From contig NZ_CP065373.1 in assembly GCF_015710575.1 (NCBI RefSeq), positions 2,108,001 to 2,172,000 of the forward strand: a stretch of DNA of 64,000 nucleotides, read 5' to 3'. The first letter of the stretch is position 1. The number at the start of each line of letters is the position of its first letter. A program made the translations under genes and the position numbers. The notes below the pieces were generated by a model. It saw only the letters and a list, made by a program, of their open reading frames with translations. It made no database searches and was not told the origin of the DNA. This document shows positions 1-9,770 of the stretch, one piece after another. This stretch comes from Mycolicibacterium mengxianglii. GTDB taxonomy: Bacteria; Actinomycetota; Actinomycetes; Mycobacteriales; Mycobacteriaceae.

Positions 1-500
1 TCCGGCTTGGGCGCTCCGCCCGGTCCGCGAACGGAGAGTCCGAGCATCTTCTTGGCCGGCGTCCAACCTTGGGTCACCTCGAAGGCCACGAAGTAGACGA
101 ACGTCAACACGCCGGAGAACAGCCCCGTTACCAGGATGTTGTCGTAGGCGCCGAAAAGGAACGCCAGCAGGAAGGCCACCAGGCCGACGATGATGCCGTC
201 GATCAGCCGGGCGGCGAAGCGCAGACCCAGGCTGCCGGGCGCGACTCCGCCGGCCGGACCGTACCCCGGCGGCGGGTAGCTGCCGGGAGCTCCGTACTGA
301 GGTGGCGGAGGTGGCGGGTACGCGCCGGACTGCGGCGGTGGTGGCGGGTAACCGCCGGACTGCGGCGGTGGCGGCGGGTACGCGCCGGACTGCGGCGGAG
401 GTGGCGGGTAACCGCCGGACTGCGGTGGCGGTGGCGGGTAGGCGCCGGGTTGGGGCGGGAAATTGGGATCCGGATTATTGGGATATTCACCCGAGGTCAT
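1..500 (-). CDS. RDD-family membrane protein with Pro/Gly/Tyr-rich N-terminus (partial)
   Basis: The gene starts at the ATG at 498-500 (minus strand) behind an AGGAG eight bases upstream, and runs off the left edge of the window, so the C-terminus is missing. The first ~85 residues are low-complexity: repeated PPPPPQSGGY/PPPPQSGAY units ending in PPPGYGPAGG. A membrane region follows that begins with the RDD signature (RFAARLIDGIIVGLVAF) and continues with a second hydrophobic helix and the motif GWTPAKKMLGLSV. This build is common in actinobacterial RDD proteins, which are polytopic membrane proteins of mostly unknown role. The proline-rich part is probably a disordered cytoplasmic tail. Function is not assigned. 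Confidence 0.85.
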   Translation of the reverse strand, partial: MTSGEYPNNPDPNFPPQPGAYPPPPPQSGGYPPPPPQSGAYPPPPPQSGGYPPPPPQSGAYPPPPPPQYGAPGSYPPPGYGPAGGVAPGSLGLRFAARLIDGIIVGLVAFLLAFLFGAYDNILVTGLFSGVLTFVYFVAFEVTQGWTPAKKMLGLSVRGPGGAPKP

Positions 501-548
501 CAGATCGGCTCCTGATCGCAGTCTTGGACTAGGGGTAACTTACTCCGC

Positions 549-585
549 AAAAAGCTCGCTGTGCGGCGTTGGCCGCACAGCGAGC
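549..585 (-). terminator. Intrinsic terminator of the DoxX-like gene
   Basis: A perfect 14-bp stem (554-567 with 572-585) and a 4-nt loop are followed, in minus-strand reading, by TTTTT at 553-549. It lies 22 nt past the stop codon of the DoxX-like gene and upstream of the RDD gene, so the two minus-strand genes are transcribed separately. Confidence 0.9.
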
Positions 586-606
586 AGAAGGCGAACGGGA
601 GGTCGG

Positions 607-1506
607 TCAGCGGCGAAGTGCCTTCGCCTGCTTGTTGGCTTTCTTGCGAGCCTTCTTGGACAGATCCTCGCTCTGCACCAGGGCCACGTGGGCGAATTCA
701 CCCCCGCGTTCGCGGGCGACCTCGGCCAGTTCGGCGCCTCGGTCGCGGGCGACGTCGGCGAGATCGGCGCTGCGTTCGCGGGCGACCTCGGCCAGTTCCG
801 CACTGCGCTCGCGGGCCAGCTGGGCCCACTCGGTGCCGCGTTCGCGCGCAATCTCAGCGAGTTCGGCGCCACGCTTCTGGGCGACTTCGAGCAGCGGGCC
901 ACCCTTCTCGACGGCGACCTCGGCGAGCTCCCGGCCACGTTCGGCGCTGACGTGCAGGCCCTCATGGAGGTTGCGTCCGACCTTTTCCGCCAGTTCGGCG
1001 TCGATCAGTGCGGGAGCTGCAGCCCCGGCGGGCAGGGCAGCGCTGACGGCGCCGGTGACCTTCTGGGCCGCCCGGCGGCCGCGCCACCCCAGTGACGGCT
1101 TGCCGGCGGTATCGGCCGAGGCGATGATCAGACCGCCGAGCAAGCTCAGGTCAGTCAGGAAATCGCGCCGCTTGGCGGCCTTACGTTCGGGATCCTCTTC
1201 GGTCCAGAACATATGGGAGCCCAGATTGGCGGGGATGACAGTGGCAGCCAGCGCGGCCGACGCCAGCCTCGGCACTTTGCCGGTGGCCAGCAGGATGCCG
1301 CCGCCGATCTGCACCGCGGCAGTGATCTTCGCGAATGTCTCTGCATCCTGAGGAATGTTGGGGCCCACCGGTTCTGGCAGCTTCTGTAAGCCTTCCAGTG
1401 TCGGTCGGGCGGCGTCAGCTGCGGGTTTCGGGCTGCGCAGCGCTTCGATTCCTTGGCCGATGAAGGCTGCGGACAGGAGGGGACGGGCAACTCGGCGTAA
1501 CAACAT
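607..1506 (-). CDS. DoxX-like membrane protein with hendecad-repeat tail
   Basis: This is a 299-residue protein starting at the ATG at 1506 (MLLRRVARPLL). The first ~165 residues resemble DoxX family membrane proteins: an amphipathic N-terminus, then GILLATGKVPRLASAALAAT and LTDLSLLGGLIIASAD helices and a PERKAAKRRDFLTD segment. The second half is unusual. From about residue 188 to 275 it consists of eight consecutive 11-residue units of the type RERSAELAEVA, then a lysine/arginine-rich end. The units predict one long amphipathic charged helix. DoxX proteins are linked to redox or quinone-related membrane complexes, but the function of this protein is unknown. Its transcript ends at a strong terminator just downstream. 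Confidence 0.85.
   Translation of the reverse strand: MLLRRVARPLLSAAFIGQGIEALRSPKPAADAARPTLEGLQKLPEPVGPNIPQDAETFAKITAAVQIGGGILLATGKVPRLASAALAATVIPANLGSHMFWTEEDPERKAAKRRDFLTDLSLLGGLIIASADTAGKPSLGWRGRRAAQKVTGAVSAALPAGAAAPALIDAELAEKVGRNLHEGLHVSAERGRELAEVAVEKGGPLLEVAQKRGAELAEIARERGTEWAQLARERSAELAEVARERSADLADVARDRGAELAEVARERGGEFAHVALVQSEDLSKKARKKANKQAKALRR
682..945. repeat. 33-bp tandem coding repeats (11-residue helix units)
   Basis: Eight degenerate 33-bp units encode AERGRELAEVA, VEKGGPLLEVA, QKRGAELAEIA, RERGTEWAQLA, RERSAELAEVA, RERSADLADVA, RDRGAELAEVA and RERGGEFAHVA. The period is conserved better at protein than at DNA level. These are coding repeats, not a CRISPR array. Confidence 0.9.
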
Positions 1507-1549
1507 GACGGCGGTGTTCCCCGCCTGCCGTGCGTGCAAACCAGCCGGG

Positions 1550-2107
1550 TCAGGGTGCTGTGGGTCGGGGTTTGCTGCGCATTGACAGCGGCACCACCAC
1601 CCAGAAGGTGACGAACGCGGCCAGGGCGCCCGCCCCGGCAATGATCCCGGCCAGATCGCCGAGGACGGCGCCGAAGACGACGATGACCACACCCACCAGG
1701 GAGATCCCCAGGAACATCAAGCCGGCATAGGTGGTCCGATGCGCTGCGGTCACCAACTGGGCGAGGCGGTGCCGGCGGAACAACAAGCGATGCATGGCTA
1801 CCGGGCTGGTCAGCAGCACGGTGCTGATGATCGAGCATCCGACGGTGACCAGGTAGATGATCCGTAGGTCGCCGGGCAGCTCTTCGAAGCCGTCGTGAAA
1901 CGGCAACGTCAGCAGCAGGCCGGTGAGCAGTTGCACGCCCGTCTGCACCACCCGCAGCTCTTGCAGCAGGCTCGCCCAGTTGCGGTCCAGCCGTTCGGTT
2001 CCGGTCTCGTCCCGCTGAGGTTCGTCCCAGTCCGTATCGCGTCGGGGCCGGTCGCCGTTCATGACGTCGATCATCGCACCGCACGGTCGAGGCGGCGGGG
2101 CGTTCAC
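1550..2107 (-). CDS. DUF6328 family membrane protein
   Basis: A protein of up to 185 residues with a charged N-terminal third (DRPRRDTDWDEPQRDETGTERLDRN) followed by four hydrophobic helices (LLTGLLLTLPF, IIYLVTVGCSIISTVLL, AGLMFLGISLVGVVIVV, GIIAGAGALAAFVTFWVV). The layout, a charged cytoplasmic stretch around LLQELRVVQTGVQ followed by four helices, matches the DUF6328 family, whose function is unknown. The start is ambiguous: GTG at 2107 or the internal ATGs near 2074 and 2062. The gene lies 43 bp upstream of the DoxX-like gene on the same strand and may be cotranscribed with it. Confidence 0.75.
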   Translation of the reverse strand: MNAPPPRPCGAMIDVMNGDRPRRDTDWDEPQRDETGTERLDRNWASLLQELRVVQTGVQLLTGLLLTLPFHDGFEELPGDLRIIYLVTVGCSIISTVLLTSPVAMHRLLFRRHRLAQLVTAAHRTTYAGLMFLGISLVGVVIVVFGAVLGDLAGIIAGAGALAAFVTFWVVVPLSMRSKPRPTAP

Positions 2108-2178
2108 CAGGTTGCGGGCGAGACGCGTAAAGGGTAGTCAGCGCTTGATGTTTCGCCTGCTGGATGGGCACCGGCCCG

Positions 2179-2751
2179 CTAAGTGAGTACCAGGCGTGCG
2201 GATTTCTCCAGCAGTTCGGCGATCCGCTGATAAGACGCGTACCCCATGCCGGCACGCACCAGCGCACCGGCGTACATCAGTTCCAGTGTCTCGATGACGT
2301 CGGGATCAGCCTCGGGTCCCAGCGCAGTCGAGAGCCGCTTGTTGATCTCCAGGCCGATCCGCAGTCGGAGGTGTTCGACGTCGGGGTCCTTGCCCAGCAG
2401 CGCGTTCGTGACCGCCCCTGCGAGCTCCGGTTCGTCGGCCACCAGCAGCGCGATGTGGCGTAGCACCGCCACGACGCGGGTGGTGGGATCGGGGGAGTCG
2501 TTGGGTGGGGCGGGGGTGCCGGCGAGGCGGCGCCAGAACACCTCGGCAACGAGGTGCTCCTTGGAGGAGAAGTAGGTGTAGGCCGTGGCCGCGCCGACAC
2601 CGGCCTCGGCGGCCACCATCCGGATGGTCAGCCCGGAGAATCCCTCGCGGCTGAGCACATCCACCGCTGTCCTGCCCAGCCGGTCGACGGTCTCGGCTTG
2701 TTTGGCGGTCAGCCGACGCCGGGTGGCTTCCCGAGCTACCGGATCGGACAC
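2179..2751 (-). CDS. TetR family transcriptional regulator
   Basis: 190 residues. The N-terminal helix-turn-helix is clear: TVDRLGRTAVDVLSREGFSGLTIRMVAAEAGVGAATAYTYFSSKEHLVAEVF, about residues 22-73. A helical ligand/dimer domain of typical TetR length follows. It starts at GTG 2751, about 8 nt after a TAGCGT -10 box. The gene is divergent from the methyltransferase at 2847. Two inverted repeats between them (2745-2758 and 2800-2819) are candidate operators, the first overlapping its own start. It probably represses itself and the neighbour; the ligand is unknown. Confidence 0.85.
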   Translation of the reverse strand: MSDPVAREATRRRLTAKQAETVDRLGRTAVDVLSREGFSGLTIRMVAAEAGVGAATAYTYFSSKEHLVAEVFWRRLAGTPAPPNDSPDPTTRVVAVLRHIALLVADEPELAGAVTNALLGKDPDVEHLRLRIGLEINKRLSTALGPEADPDVIETLELMYAGALVRAGMGYASYQRIAELLEKSARLVLT

Positions 2752-2758
2752 ATGTCCG
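2745..2758. promoter_or_regulatory. Inverted repeat at the TetR gene start (candidate operator)
   Basis: CGGACA-ca-TGTCCG, a 6-2-6 inverted repeat that overlaps the GTG start of the TetR gene and lies just downstream of its TAGCGT -10 element. The position suits autorepression. This is inference from symmetry and position only. Confidence 0.4.
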
Positions 2759-2799
2759 GACGCTACTACAACGGCTGGGGTGCGGCAAGGACACGGAGG

Positions 2800-4611
<1,812 letters not shown>

Positions 4612-4617
4612 TGCGGT

Positions 4618-5346
4618 TCACCCCACTTCCGGGGCGGGCGGCTTCTCGAAATAGAGTGCGACGCTCTTTCCGATCAGTGGATTGAGCGCCGCCTCGGCGG
4701 TTCGGGTCAACGCCGGCGCGGACATCATGTCCCACACCAGCAGACGGTGGTACGCGGTGACCGCGGGATGCTGGTTCTTCTCCACGCCGACGGCGCATTT
4801 GATCCACCAGTACGGTGCATGCAGCGCGTGCGCGTGGTGGGAATGGATGAACCGCATGCCGCGAGCCAGGACCTTGTCACGCAGCTCATCGGCTTTGTAG
4901 ATGCGGATATGGCCGCCCTCGTTGGCGTGGTATTCATCGGAGAGTAGCCAGCACAGCCGCTCGGGAAGCCACCGCGGCACCGTGACCGCAAGGGTGCCAC
5001 CGTCTTTGAGCACGCGCACCAACTCGGCGATCGCCGCTTCGTCCTGCGGGACGTGTTCGAGTATCTCCGAGGCGATCACCACGTCGAACGTGCCGTCGGC
5101 GTACGGCAGCGCCAGCGCGTCACCGGCGACAGCTTCGGCGCGAGCGGTGTCCGGGACCTCACCGGCCTCGGCCATCGCCTCGAACATCGTGGTGACGTTC
5201 TCCAGCTCTTCCTTGTCCTGGTCGAAGGCGATCACATCGGCGCCGCGGCGGTAAGCCTCGAAGCTGTGCCTGCCGGCGCCGGCGCCGACGTCGATCACCT
5301 TGGTTCCCGGCCCGACAGCGAGCCGGTTGAAGTCGACGGTCAGCAT
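4618..5346 (-). CDS. Class I SAM-dependent methyltransferase (Methyltransf_11 type)
   Basis: 242 residues from ATG 5346. This start overlaps the upstream glycosyltransferase stop by 7 nt, so translational coupling is likely. Longer in-frame starts would lie inside the glycosyltransferase. SAM-binding motif I is KVIDVGAGAGRHSFEAYRRGADVIAFDQD, motif II is FDVVIASEILEHV, and VLKDGGTLAVTVPRWLPE is motif III. The C-terminal half carries an aromatic and histidine-rich insertion (RFIHSHHAHALHAPYWW) that probably shapes the acceptor site. It presumably methylates the product of the GT4 enzyme; the substrate is unknown. Confidence 0.85.
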   Translation of the reverse strand: MLTVDFNRLAVGPGTKVIDVGAGAGRHSFEAYRRGADVIAFDQDKEELENVTTMFEAMAEAGEVPDTARAEAVAGDALALPYADGTFDVVIASEILEHVPQDEAAIAELVRVLKDGGTLAVTVPRWLPERLCWLLSDEYHANEGGHIRIYKADELRDKVLARGMRFIHSHHAHALHAPYWWIKCAVGVEKNQHPAVTAYHRLLVWDMMSAPALTRTAEAALNPLIGKSVALYFEKPPAPEVG

Positions 5347-6578
5347 GCAGACATCCGATCGATTGCGCGGCGGTAGACCGTAACCGTCTGGGCGGCAACG
5401 GATTCCCAACTGTAGACCTCGACTGCCCGGCGTCTGCCGGCGATCCCCATCCGGTGCAGCTGGTCGGGATTGTCGAGCAGCTCGCCGAGGCTCTTGGTGA
5501 GCTCCTCGACATTGCCGGGCTGCACCAGCACCGCGGCAGCTCCGTCCTGGCCCAGGACTTCGGGCAATGCCCCGGCGCGGCTGGCCACGATCGGTGTCCC
5601 GCTGGCCATGGCCTCTACTGCCGGCAGCGAAAATCCCTCGTAAAGGGAAGGGATGCAGGCGATCTCGGCAGAGGCCAGGAGTGCGGCCAAATCGGCGTCG
5701 GTCAGTCCGCTGGAGATGTGCACGATATCGGAGATGCCGAGGTCGGCGATCAACTTCTCGGTGGGGCCTTTGCTCTCCAACCGGGCGACCAGTTGCAGTT
5801 CGACATCACGTTCGGTGCGCAGCTTGGCCACCGCCTGCAGCAGATTGGACACCCCTTTGAGGGGCACGTCGGCGCTGGCGATGGCGATGATGCGTCCGGG
5901 GACACGGGGACGTTCGGTGGGGGCGAACACCGTGGTGTCCACGCCCAGAGGAACCACGTGCAATTGCTCGGGGCTCACGCCGAAGTCGGCGGCGATGTCG
6001 GTGGCCGAGGTGGTCGAGACGGTCAGCAGGTCCGGAATGGTCCTGGCGACGCGCTTCTGCATCTCGGCGAATCCGTACCAGCGGTGGACCAGAGGTTTGC
6101 GCCACCATCGGGCAGCGGCCAGGTCGAGCACCCGGTCCCGGGTGATCGGGTGATGCACCGTGGCGACCACCGGCATGCCCGAAGCCGCGATCTTGCGCAG
6201 TCCCGTACCCAGGCTCTGGTTGTCGTGGACGACGTCGAAGTCGGCGCGGCGCTCGGCGAGCAGGCGCGCGACGCGCAGGCCGAAGGTCCTGGGTTCGGGG
6301 AACCCGGCCGTCCACATCGTGGCCAGCTCCAACAGATCGATCTGGCTGCGGATCTCGCTGGGTCGTGGAACCCGGAACGGGTCCGGCTCGCGGTACAGGT
6401 CCAGACTGGGCACCTTGCACAGGCGCACCCGGGGGTCGAGACCGTCGGGGTACGGCGGGCCCGAGAACACCTCGACGTGATGACCCTGCTCGACCAGGCC
6501 GCGGCTGAGATGGCGGACATAGACACCCTGGCCTCCGCAGTGTGTCTTGCTGCGATAGGACAGCAGGGCGATGCGCAT
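5340..6578 (-). CDS. GT4 family glycosyltransferase
   Basis: 412 residues from ATG 6578 (MRIALLSYRSKTHCGGQGVYV); a GTG nine bases further upstream is possible. The GT-B fold is clear: an N-terminal glycine-rich loop (THCGGQGVYVRHLSRGL), a linker, then the donor domain with VVPLGVDTTVFAP and the GT4 E-x7-E motif EGFSLPAVE near the C-terminus. The closest resemblance is to retaining mannosyl/glucosyl transferases using GDP- or UDP-sugars. It is first gene of the minus-strand trio with a methyltransferase and a prenyltransferase-like protein. The acceptor is unknown; a cell-envelope or intracellular methylated glycan would fit. Confidence 0.88.
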   Translation of the reverse strand: MRIALLSYRSKTHCGGQGVYVRHLSRGLVEQGHHVEVFSGPPYPDGLDPRVRLCKVPSLDLYREPDPFRVPRPSEIRSQIDLLELATMWTAGFPEPRTFGLRVARLLAERRADFDVVHDNQSLGTGLRKIAASGMPVVATVHHPITRDRVLDLAAARWWRKPLVHRWYGFAEMQKRVARTIPDLLTVSTTSATDIAADFGVSPEQLHVVPLGVDTTVFAPTERPRVPGRIIAIASADVPLKGVSNLLQAVAKLRTERDVELQLVARLESKGPTEKLIADLGISDIVHISSGLTDADLAALLASAEIACIPSLYEGFSLPAVEAMASGTPIVASRAGALPEVLGQDGAAAVLVQPGNVEELTKSLGELLDNPDQLHRMGIAGRRRAVEVYSWESVAAQTVTVYRRAIDRMSAC

Positions 6579-6649
6579 GCTTTCCACCTATACCCGACCC
6601 GCGTTGACCAGGGCTGGGTTCGAGCGGTGGGCGAACAAGATCGCTCTAC

Positions 6650-6672
6650 TGTGTCTGGACATGTGTCTGGAC
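6650..6672. repeat. Tandem 11-bp direct repeat upstream of the GT4 operon
   Basis: TGTGTCTGGAC occurs twice (6650-6660 and 6662-6672) with one base between, period 12, about 70 bp upstream of the glycosyltransferase start. It could be a regulator binding site on one face of the helix; no regulator is recognised. The rest of the 170-bp gap holds a bulged hairpin near 6711-6733. Confidence 0.4.
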
Positions 6673-6746
6673 CTTAATTCGAGTAGTTGACCGGCGCAAC
6701 GCACCGCACCGTAGGCCGTCGACGGCTACGGTCCTGAGCTGCAGAT

Positions 6747-9677
6747 TCACCACCATCCGGTGCGCAGCACCCGGTCGAGGGTGTCGACGAAGAAGTCGGC
6801 GGAGGAGATCGACAGGCACATCGGCGGCTTCATCTTCAGCACGCACATGTGGTCTCCGGTCGGCTGGACGATCACCCCGAGCTCACGCATCCGTTCACAG
6901 ATCGCGGCCGTCTCCGCGACCGCCGGCTCCAGGGTCTGCCGGTCCCGGACCAGCTCGACACCCATGTACAGGCCGCTGCCGTGCACCGCGCCGATCAGCG
7001 GGTGGCGTGCGGCCAGCTCGGTGAGCCGCGTCCGCAGGTGTTCGCCCACGGTCCACGCGTTGGCCTGCAGGCCGTCGCGCGCGATGATGTCCAGTACGGT
7101 CAGGCCCACCACGCTGGATACCGGGCTGCCGCCGGCGGAGGAGAAGAAATACCCCTCCTTGCGGTAGGCATCGGCGATGGCCTTGGTGGTGATGACCGCC
7201 CCCAGCGGCTGACCGTTGCCCATCGCTTTGGCGACGGTCACGATGTCCGGCACCACCGCCTGCTGTTGGAATCCCCAGAACCAGCCCCCGAGCCGGCCGT
7301 AGCCCACCTGTACTTCGTCGGCTATCGCCAGCCCGCCGGATGCCCGCACGGCGCGGTACACGGCGTCCAGGTAGCCCTCGGGCAGGGCGACGCCGCCGGC
7401 GTTGCCGTAGAACGGTTCGGCGATGAACGCCGCCGGCGGCTGACCACCGGCGGCCAGTTCTTCGATCACCGCCACGGCCTCGGGCGCGTACCGGCTTGCC
7501 TCGGTGCCGCGGTAGCGGCCGCGGAAACTGTTGGGTGAGGGCACGGTGTGTACCCAGGCCGGCCGGGTTGTCAGCGCGTTCGGATTGTCGGCCACCGATG
7601 TCGAGATGGCGTCGGTGGCGTAGGTCCACCCGTGATAGGCCTCGGCCACCGCCACCACGTCCTGGCGGCCCGTCGTGGTGAACGCCAGCCGCAGTGCCAG
7701 GTCCACCGCCTCGGATCCGGAGTTCACCAGGAACACCGTGTCCAGGGGTGCGGGCAGTGTCGCCGCCAGCCGTTCGGAGAACTCCACCACCGCGCGATAG
7801 TTGAACCGGGAGTTGGTGTTGAGCTTGCGCCACTGTCTGGCAACGGCATCGGCGAGTTCGGGATGGCCGTGCCCGATGCTGGTCACGTTGTTCACCATGT
7901 CCAGGTAGCTGCGACCGTCGGTGTCCTGCAGGTGTTCACGCCAGCCGCGTTCGATGCGTGGGGGATGCGCGTAGTACTGCTCCTGGACTGCGGCGAACCA
8001 GCGGTCCCGCCGGGCCAACAGCTCGGCGCTGTCCTCGCCGGGACCTTCCGGACCGTCCACGCCCAGCAGGGGCAACGGGTCCCGGGTCAGGGCCAGCCAG
8101 CCCGGCGCGTACTCGGGTCGTACGAAATCCGGTACCACAACGTCGGTTTCGCTGGTGAGCTGCAGCCACAGCCGGCCTGTTGCCCGGCCCAGCGCGGTAC
8201 CGCGCCCGATCGTCTGCCCCGCGGTGACGCTCGGTTGCCACCCCGCGCCCCGGATGTGCAGAACGCCGTCGGGACCGACGATGATGAGTTCGCCGTCAAC
8301 GCTGGTGTCCACCACACCGTCCCACGGCGCGGTGAGTGCGGTGCCGGCCATGTCGGCACCCAGCCATACGTCGATACCGGTGGGTACGGTTGCCGGAGAT
8401 TCTGCCTGCAGCACAGTGGACCTGGTGAGCCTCGGGTGTCCGTATCGCGTGGCGACCAGCTGAGCGCCGCTGTCCAGCGCGGCGTGGGCCAGGCGGTCCT
8501 CGCAGTCGGTGTCCAGCCACCGGCCGGCGTCGAGATCGTCGGCTTCGGTGCTCAGGTCCAGCATCTGGGCACAGCTCCCGGCGATGAGCTGTGCAGCCGG
8601 CAGCGGAGCCACTGGCGCTTGCACGCCCAGGGCATCGGCGATCAGCCCGGCCATCACCGCGGACGGCACCGAGACCGACCGGCGGAAGATCCGCCACTCA
8701 CCCTCGAGAGCGCTTGTCGCATACTCGTTGTCGCGATCGATGGCGGCCTGCTGGTGTCCACTGACCACCAGGGTGGCGGCCCGCAGGATCACCAGGGGCC
8801 ACAGCGCGGCGATCTCGGGCACACTCAGTGGCCGCTGCCGGTGAAATGCCGCGATCAAGGGCAGCGTCGCGGCGGGTTCTCCGCCTTCGTGGCGCATCAC
8901 GCAGGACGCGGCCACGGCGAGTTCGGACACCGCCCACGATCGGGTGAGATCGCCGAAATCGATTACCCCGTCCGGGATCTGGTCGGTGTCGGCGGAACAC
9001 ACGACGTTGTCATCGGTGAGATCGCCGTGGATGGCCTGGACCGGGAGGAGGTCGGCGATGTCGGCGACGGCGCGCCAGGCGCGCGCGGTCTCCTGTTCGA
9101 TGAGCGCGCGCCTCCCCGGATCGGTGACATAGCCCGACAGCAGATCGATGGTGCGGTCGGCGTGCCGAAGATCCCACTGCAGCACCCGGTCGACGCCGGG
9201 GTGATCGAAGGCCGACAGTGCCCGCAACACCGTCCCGGTGACCGTGCCATGTGCGGCCCAACGTGCCGGTGCGACATAGCGTTCGCCACTCAGCGTGCCG
9301 CCGGGCAGGTACTCGATGATGCGGGCATGGTGGGTGGCGCCGGCCGCCGTCGCGACTTCGGCCACTGCCCGGCGCCCGGTCGGTCCGACGTTGCAAGCGG
9401 TGCGCACCGTCGGCTCCCGCTCGGCGATGAACCGGGCGGCGGCGTCCTGCGCCTCGATCTCTATCCGCGTGAATGCCGGATTGGCGACCTTGAGCACTCC
9501 CAGCGTGGCACCGTCATCCGACGATGCACGGAGCAGGAAGTTGGCATCTTGCTGGCTGCCCAGCGGCGACGCTTCGGCCTCGATGCCGAAATGCGTGTGC
9601 GCAATGGCGGCGGCGTCGGAGGGGCTCAGGTCGGGAACCGGCAACTCGGATGCGGCGAAGAAGTCGAACGTCGTCAT
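6747..9677 (-). CDS. Fused kinase / peptidase-M23-like barrel / class III aminotransferase
   Basis: 976 residues from ATG 9677, preceded by AGGAG. Three domains are visible. Residues ~20-330 form an APH/choline-kinase-like phosphotransferase with the Brenner motif HGDLTDDN (His217, Asp219) and the metal motif VIDFGD. Residues ~430-520 form a small beta domain rich in glycines (APWDGVVD, GELIIVGPDG, GRGTALGRATG) like lysostaphin/M23 barrels. Residues ~560-976 form a class III PLP aminotransferase with ADEVQVGYGRLG and the Schiff-base lysine in VAKAMGNG (Lys817). The family resembles proteins combining hydroxylysine-kinase-like and phospho-lyase-like activities. A kinase step followed by PLP-dependent elimination or transamination of the phosphorylated amino compound is a reasonable inference; the substrate is unproven. 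Confidence 0.85.
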   Translation of the reverse strand: MTTFDFFAASELPVPDLSPSDAAAIAHTHFGIEAEASPLGSQQDANFLLRASSDDGATLGVLKVANPAFTRIEIEAQDAAARFIAEREPTVRTACNVGPTGRRAVAEVATAAGATHHARIIEYLPGGTLSGERYVAPARWAAHGTVTGTVLRALSAFDHPGVDRVLQWDLRHADRTIDLLSGYVTDPGRRALIEQETARAWRAVADIADLLPVQAIHGDLTDDNVVCSADTDQIPDGVIDFGDLTRSWAVSELAVAASCVMRHEGGEPAATLPLIAAFHRQRPLSVPEIAALWPLVILRAATLVVSGHQQAAIDRDNEYATSALEGEWRIFRRSVSVPSAVMAGLIADALGVQAPVAPLPAAQLIAGSCAQMLDLSTEADDLDAGRWLDTDCEDRLAHAALDSGAQLVATRYGHPRLTRSTVLQAESPATVPTGIDVWLGADMAGTALTAPWDGVVDTSVDGELIIVGPDGVLHIRGAGWQPSVTAGQTIGRGTALGRATGRLWLQLTSETDVVVPDFVRPEYAPGWLALTRDPLPLLGVDGPEGPGEDSAELLARRDRWFAAVQEQYYAHPPRIERGWREHLQDTDGRSYLDMVNNVTSIGHGHPELADAVARQWRKLNTNSRFNYRAVVEFSERLAATLPAPLDTVFLVNSGSEAVDLALRLAFTTTGRQDVVAVAEAYHGWTYATDAISTSVADNPNALTTRPAWVHTVPSPNSFRGRYRGTEASRYAPEAVAVIEELAAGGQPPAAFIAEPFYGNAGGVALPEGYLDAVYRAVRASGGLAIADEVQVGYGRLGGWFWGFQQQAVVPDIVTVAKAMGNGQPLGAVITTKAIADAYRKEGYFFSSAGGSPVSSVVGLTVLDIIARDGLQANAWTVGEHLRTRLTELAARHPLIGAVHGSGLYMGVELVRDRQTLEPAVAETAAICERMRELGVIVQPTGDHMCVLKMKPPMCLSISSADFFVDTLDRVLRTGWW

Positions 9678-9758
9678 TGGTACTCCTGCGTCATTCGTGC
9701 TCCTGCAGCATGCATGCTCCTTCGGCGGATGATGCGGTTTCACTGTACGTGCGGAGGC

Positions 9759-9770
9759 TACGGTGGGGAC
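9759..9770 (+). promoter_or_regulatory. pncA leaderless -10 region
   Basis: TACGGT (9759-9764), matching TANNNT, is followed by 6 nt and then ATG 9771. This predicts that transcription starts at the A of the start codon, and no ribosome binding site is needed. Confidence 0.5.

Noticed and set aside
300..460. 30-bp tandem repeats near the left edge
   Set aside because: They encode the proline-rich repeats of the RDD protein. No sign of a mobile or regulatory repeat.
682..945. Regular repeats resembling a CRISPR array
   Set aside because: The period is 33 bp with no spacers, the units vary in sequence and encode 11-residue helical repeats in frame.
7548..9770. A 926-codon plus-strand open frame running from 7548 into pncA
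   Set aside because: It is antisense to the kinase/aminotransferase fusion and only its last 186 codons, from ATG 9771, are PncA. Long antisense frames are expected at this GC content.
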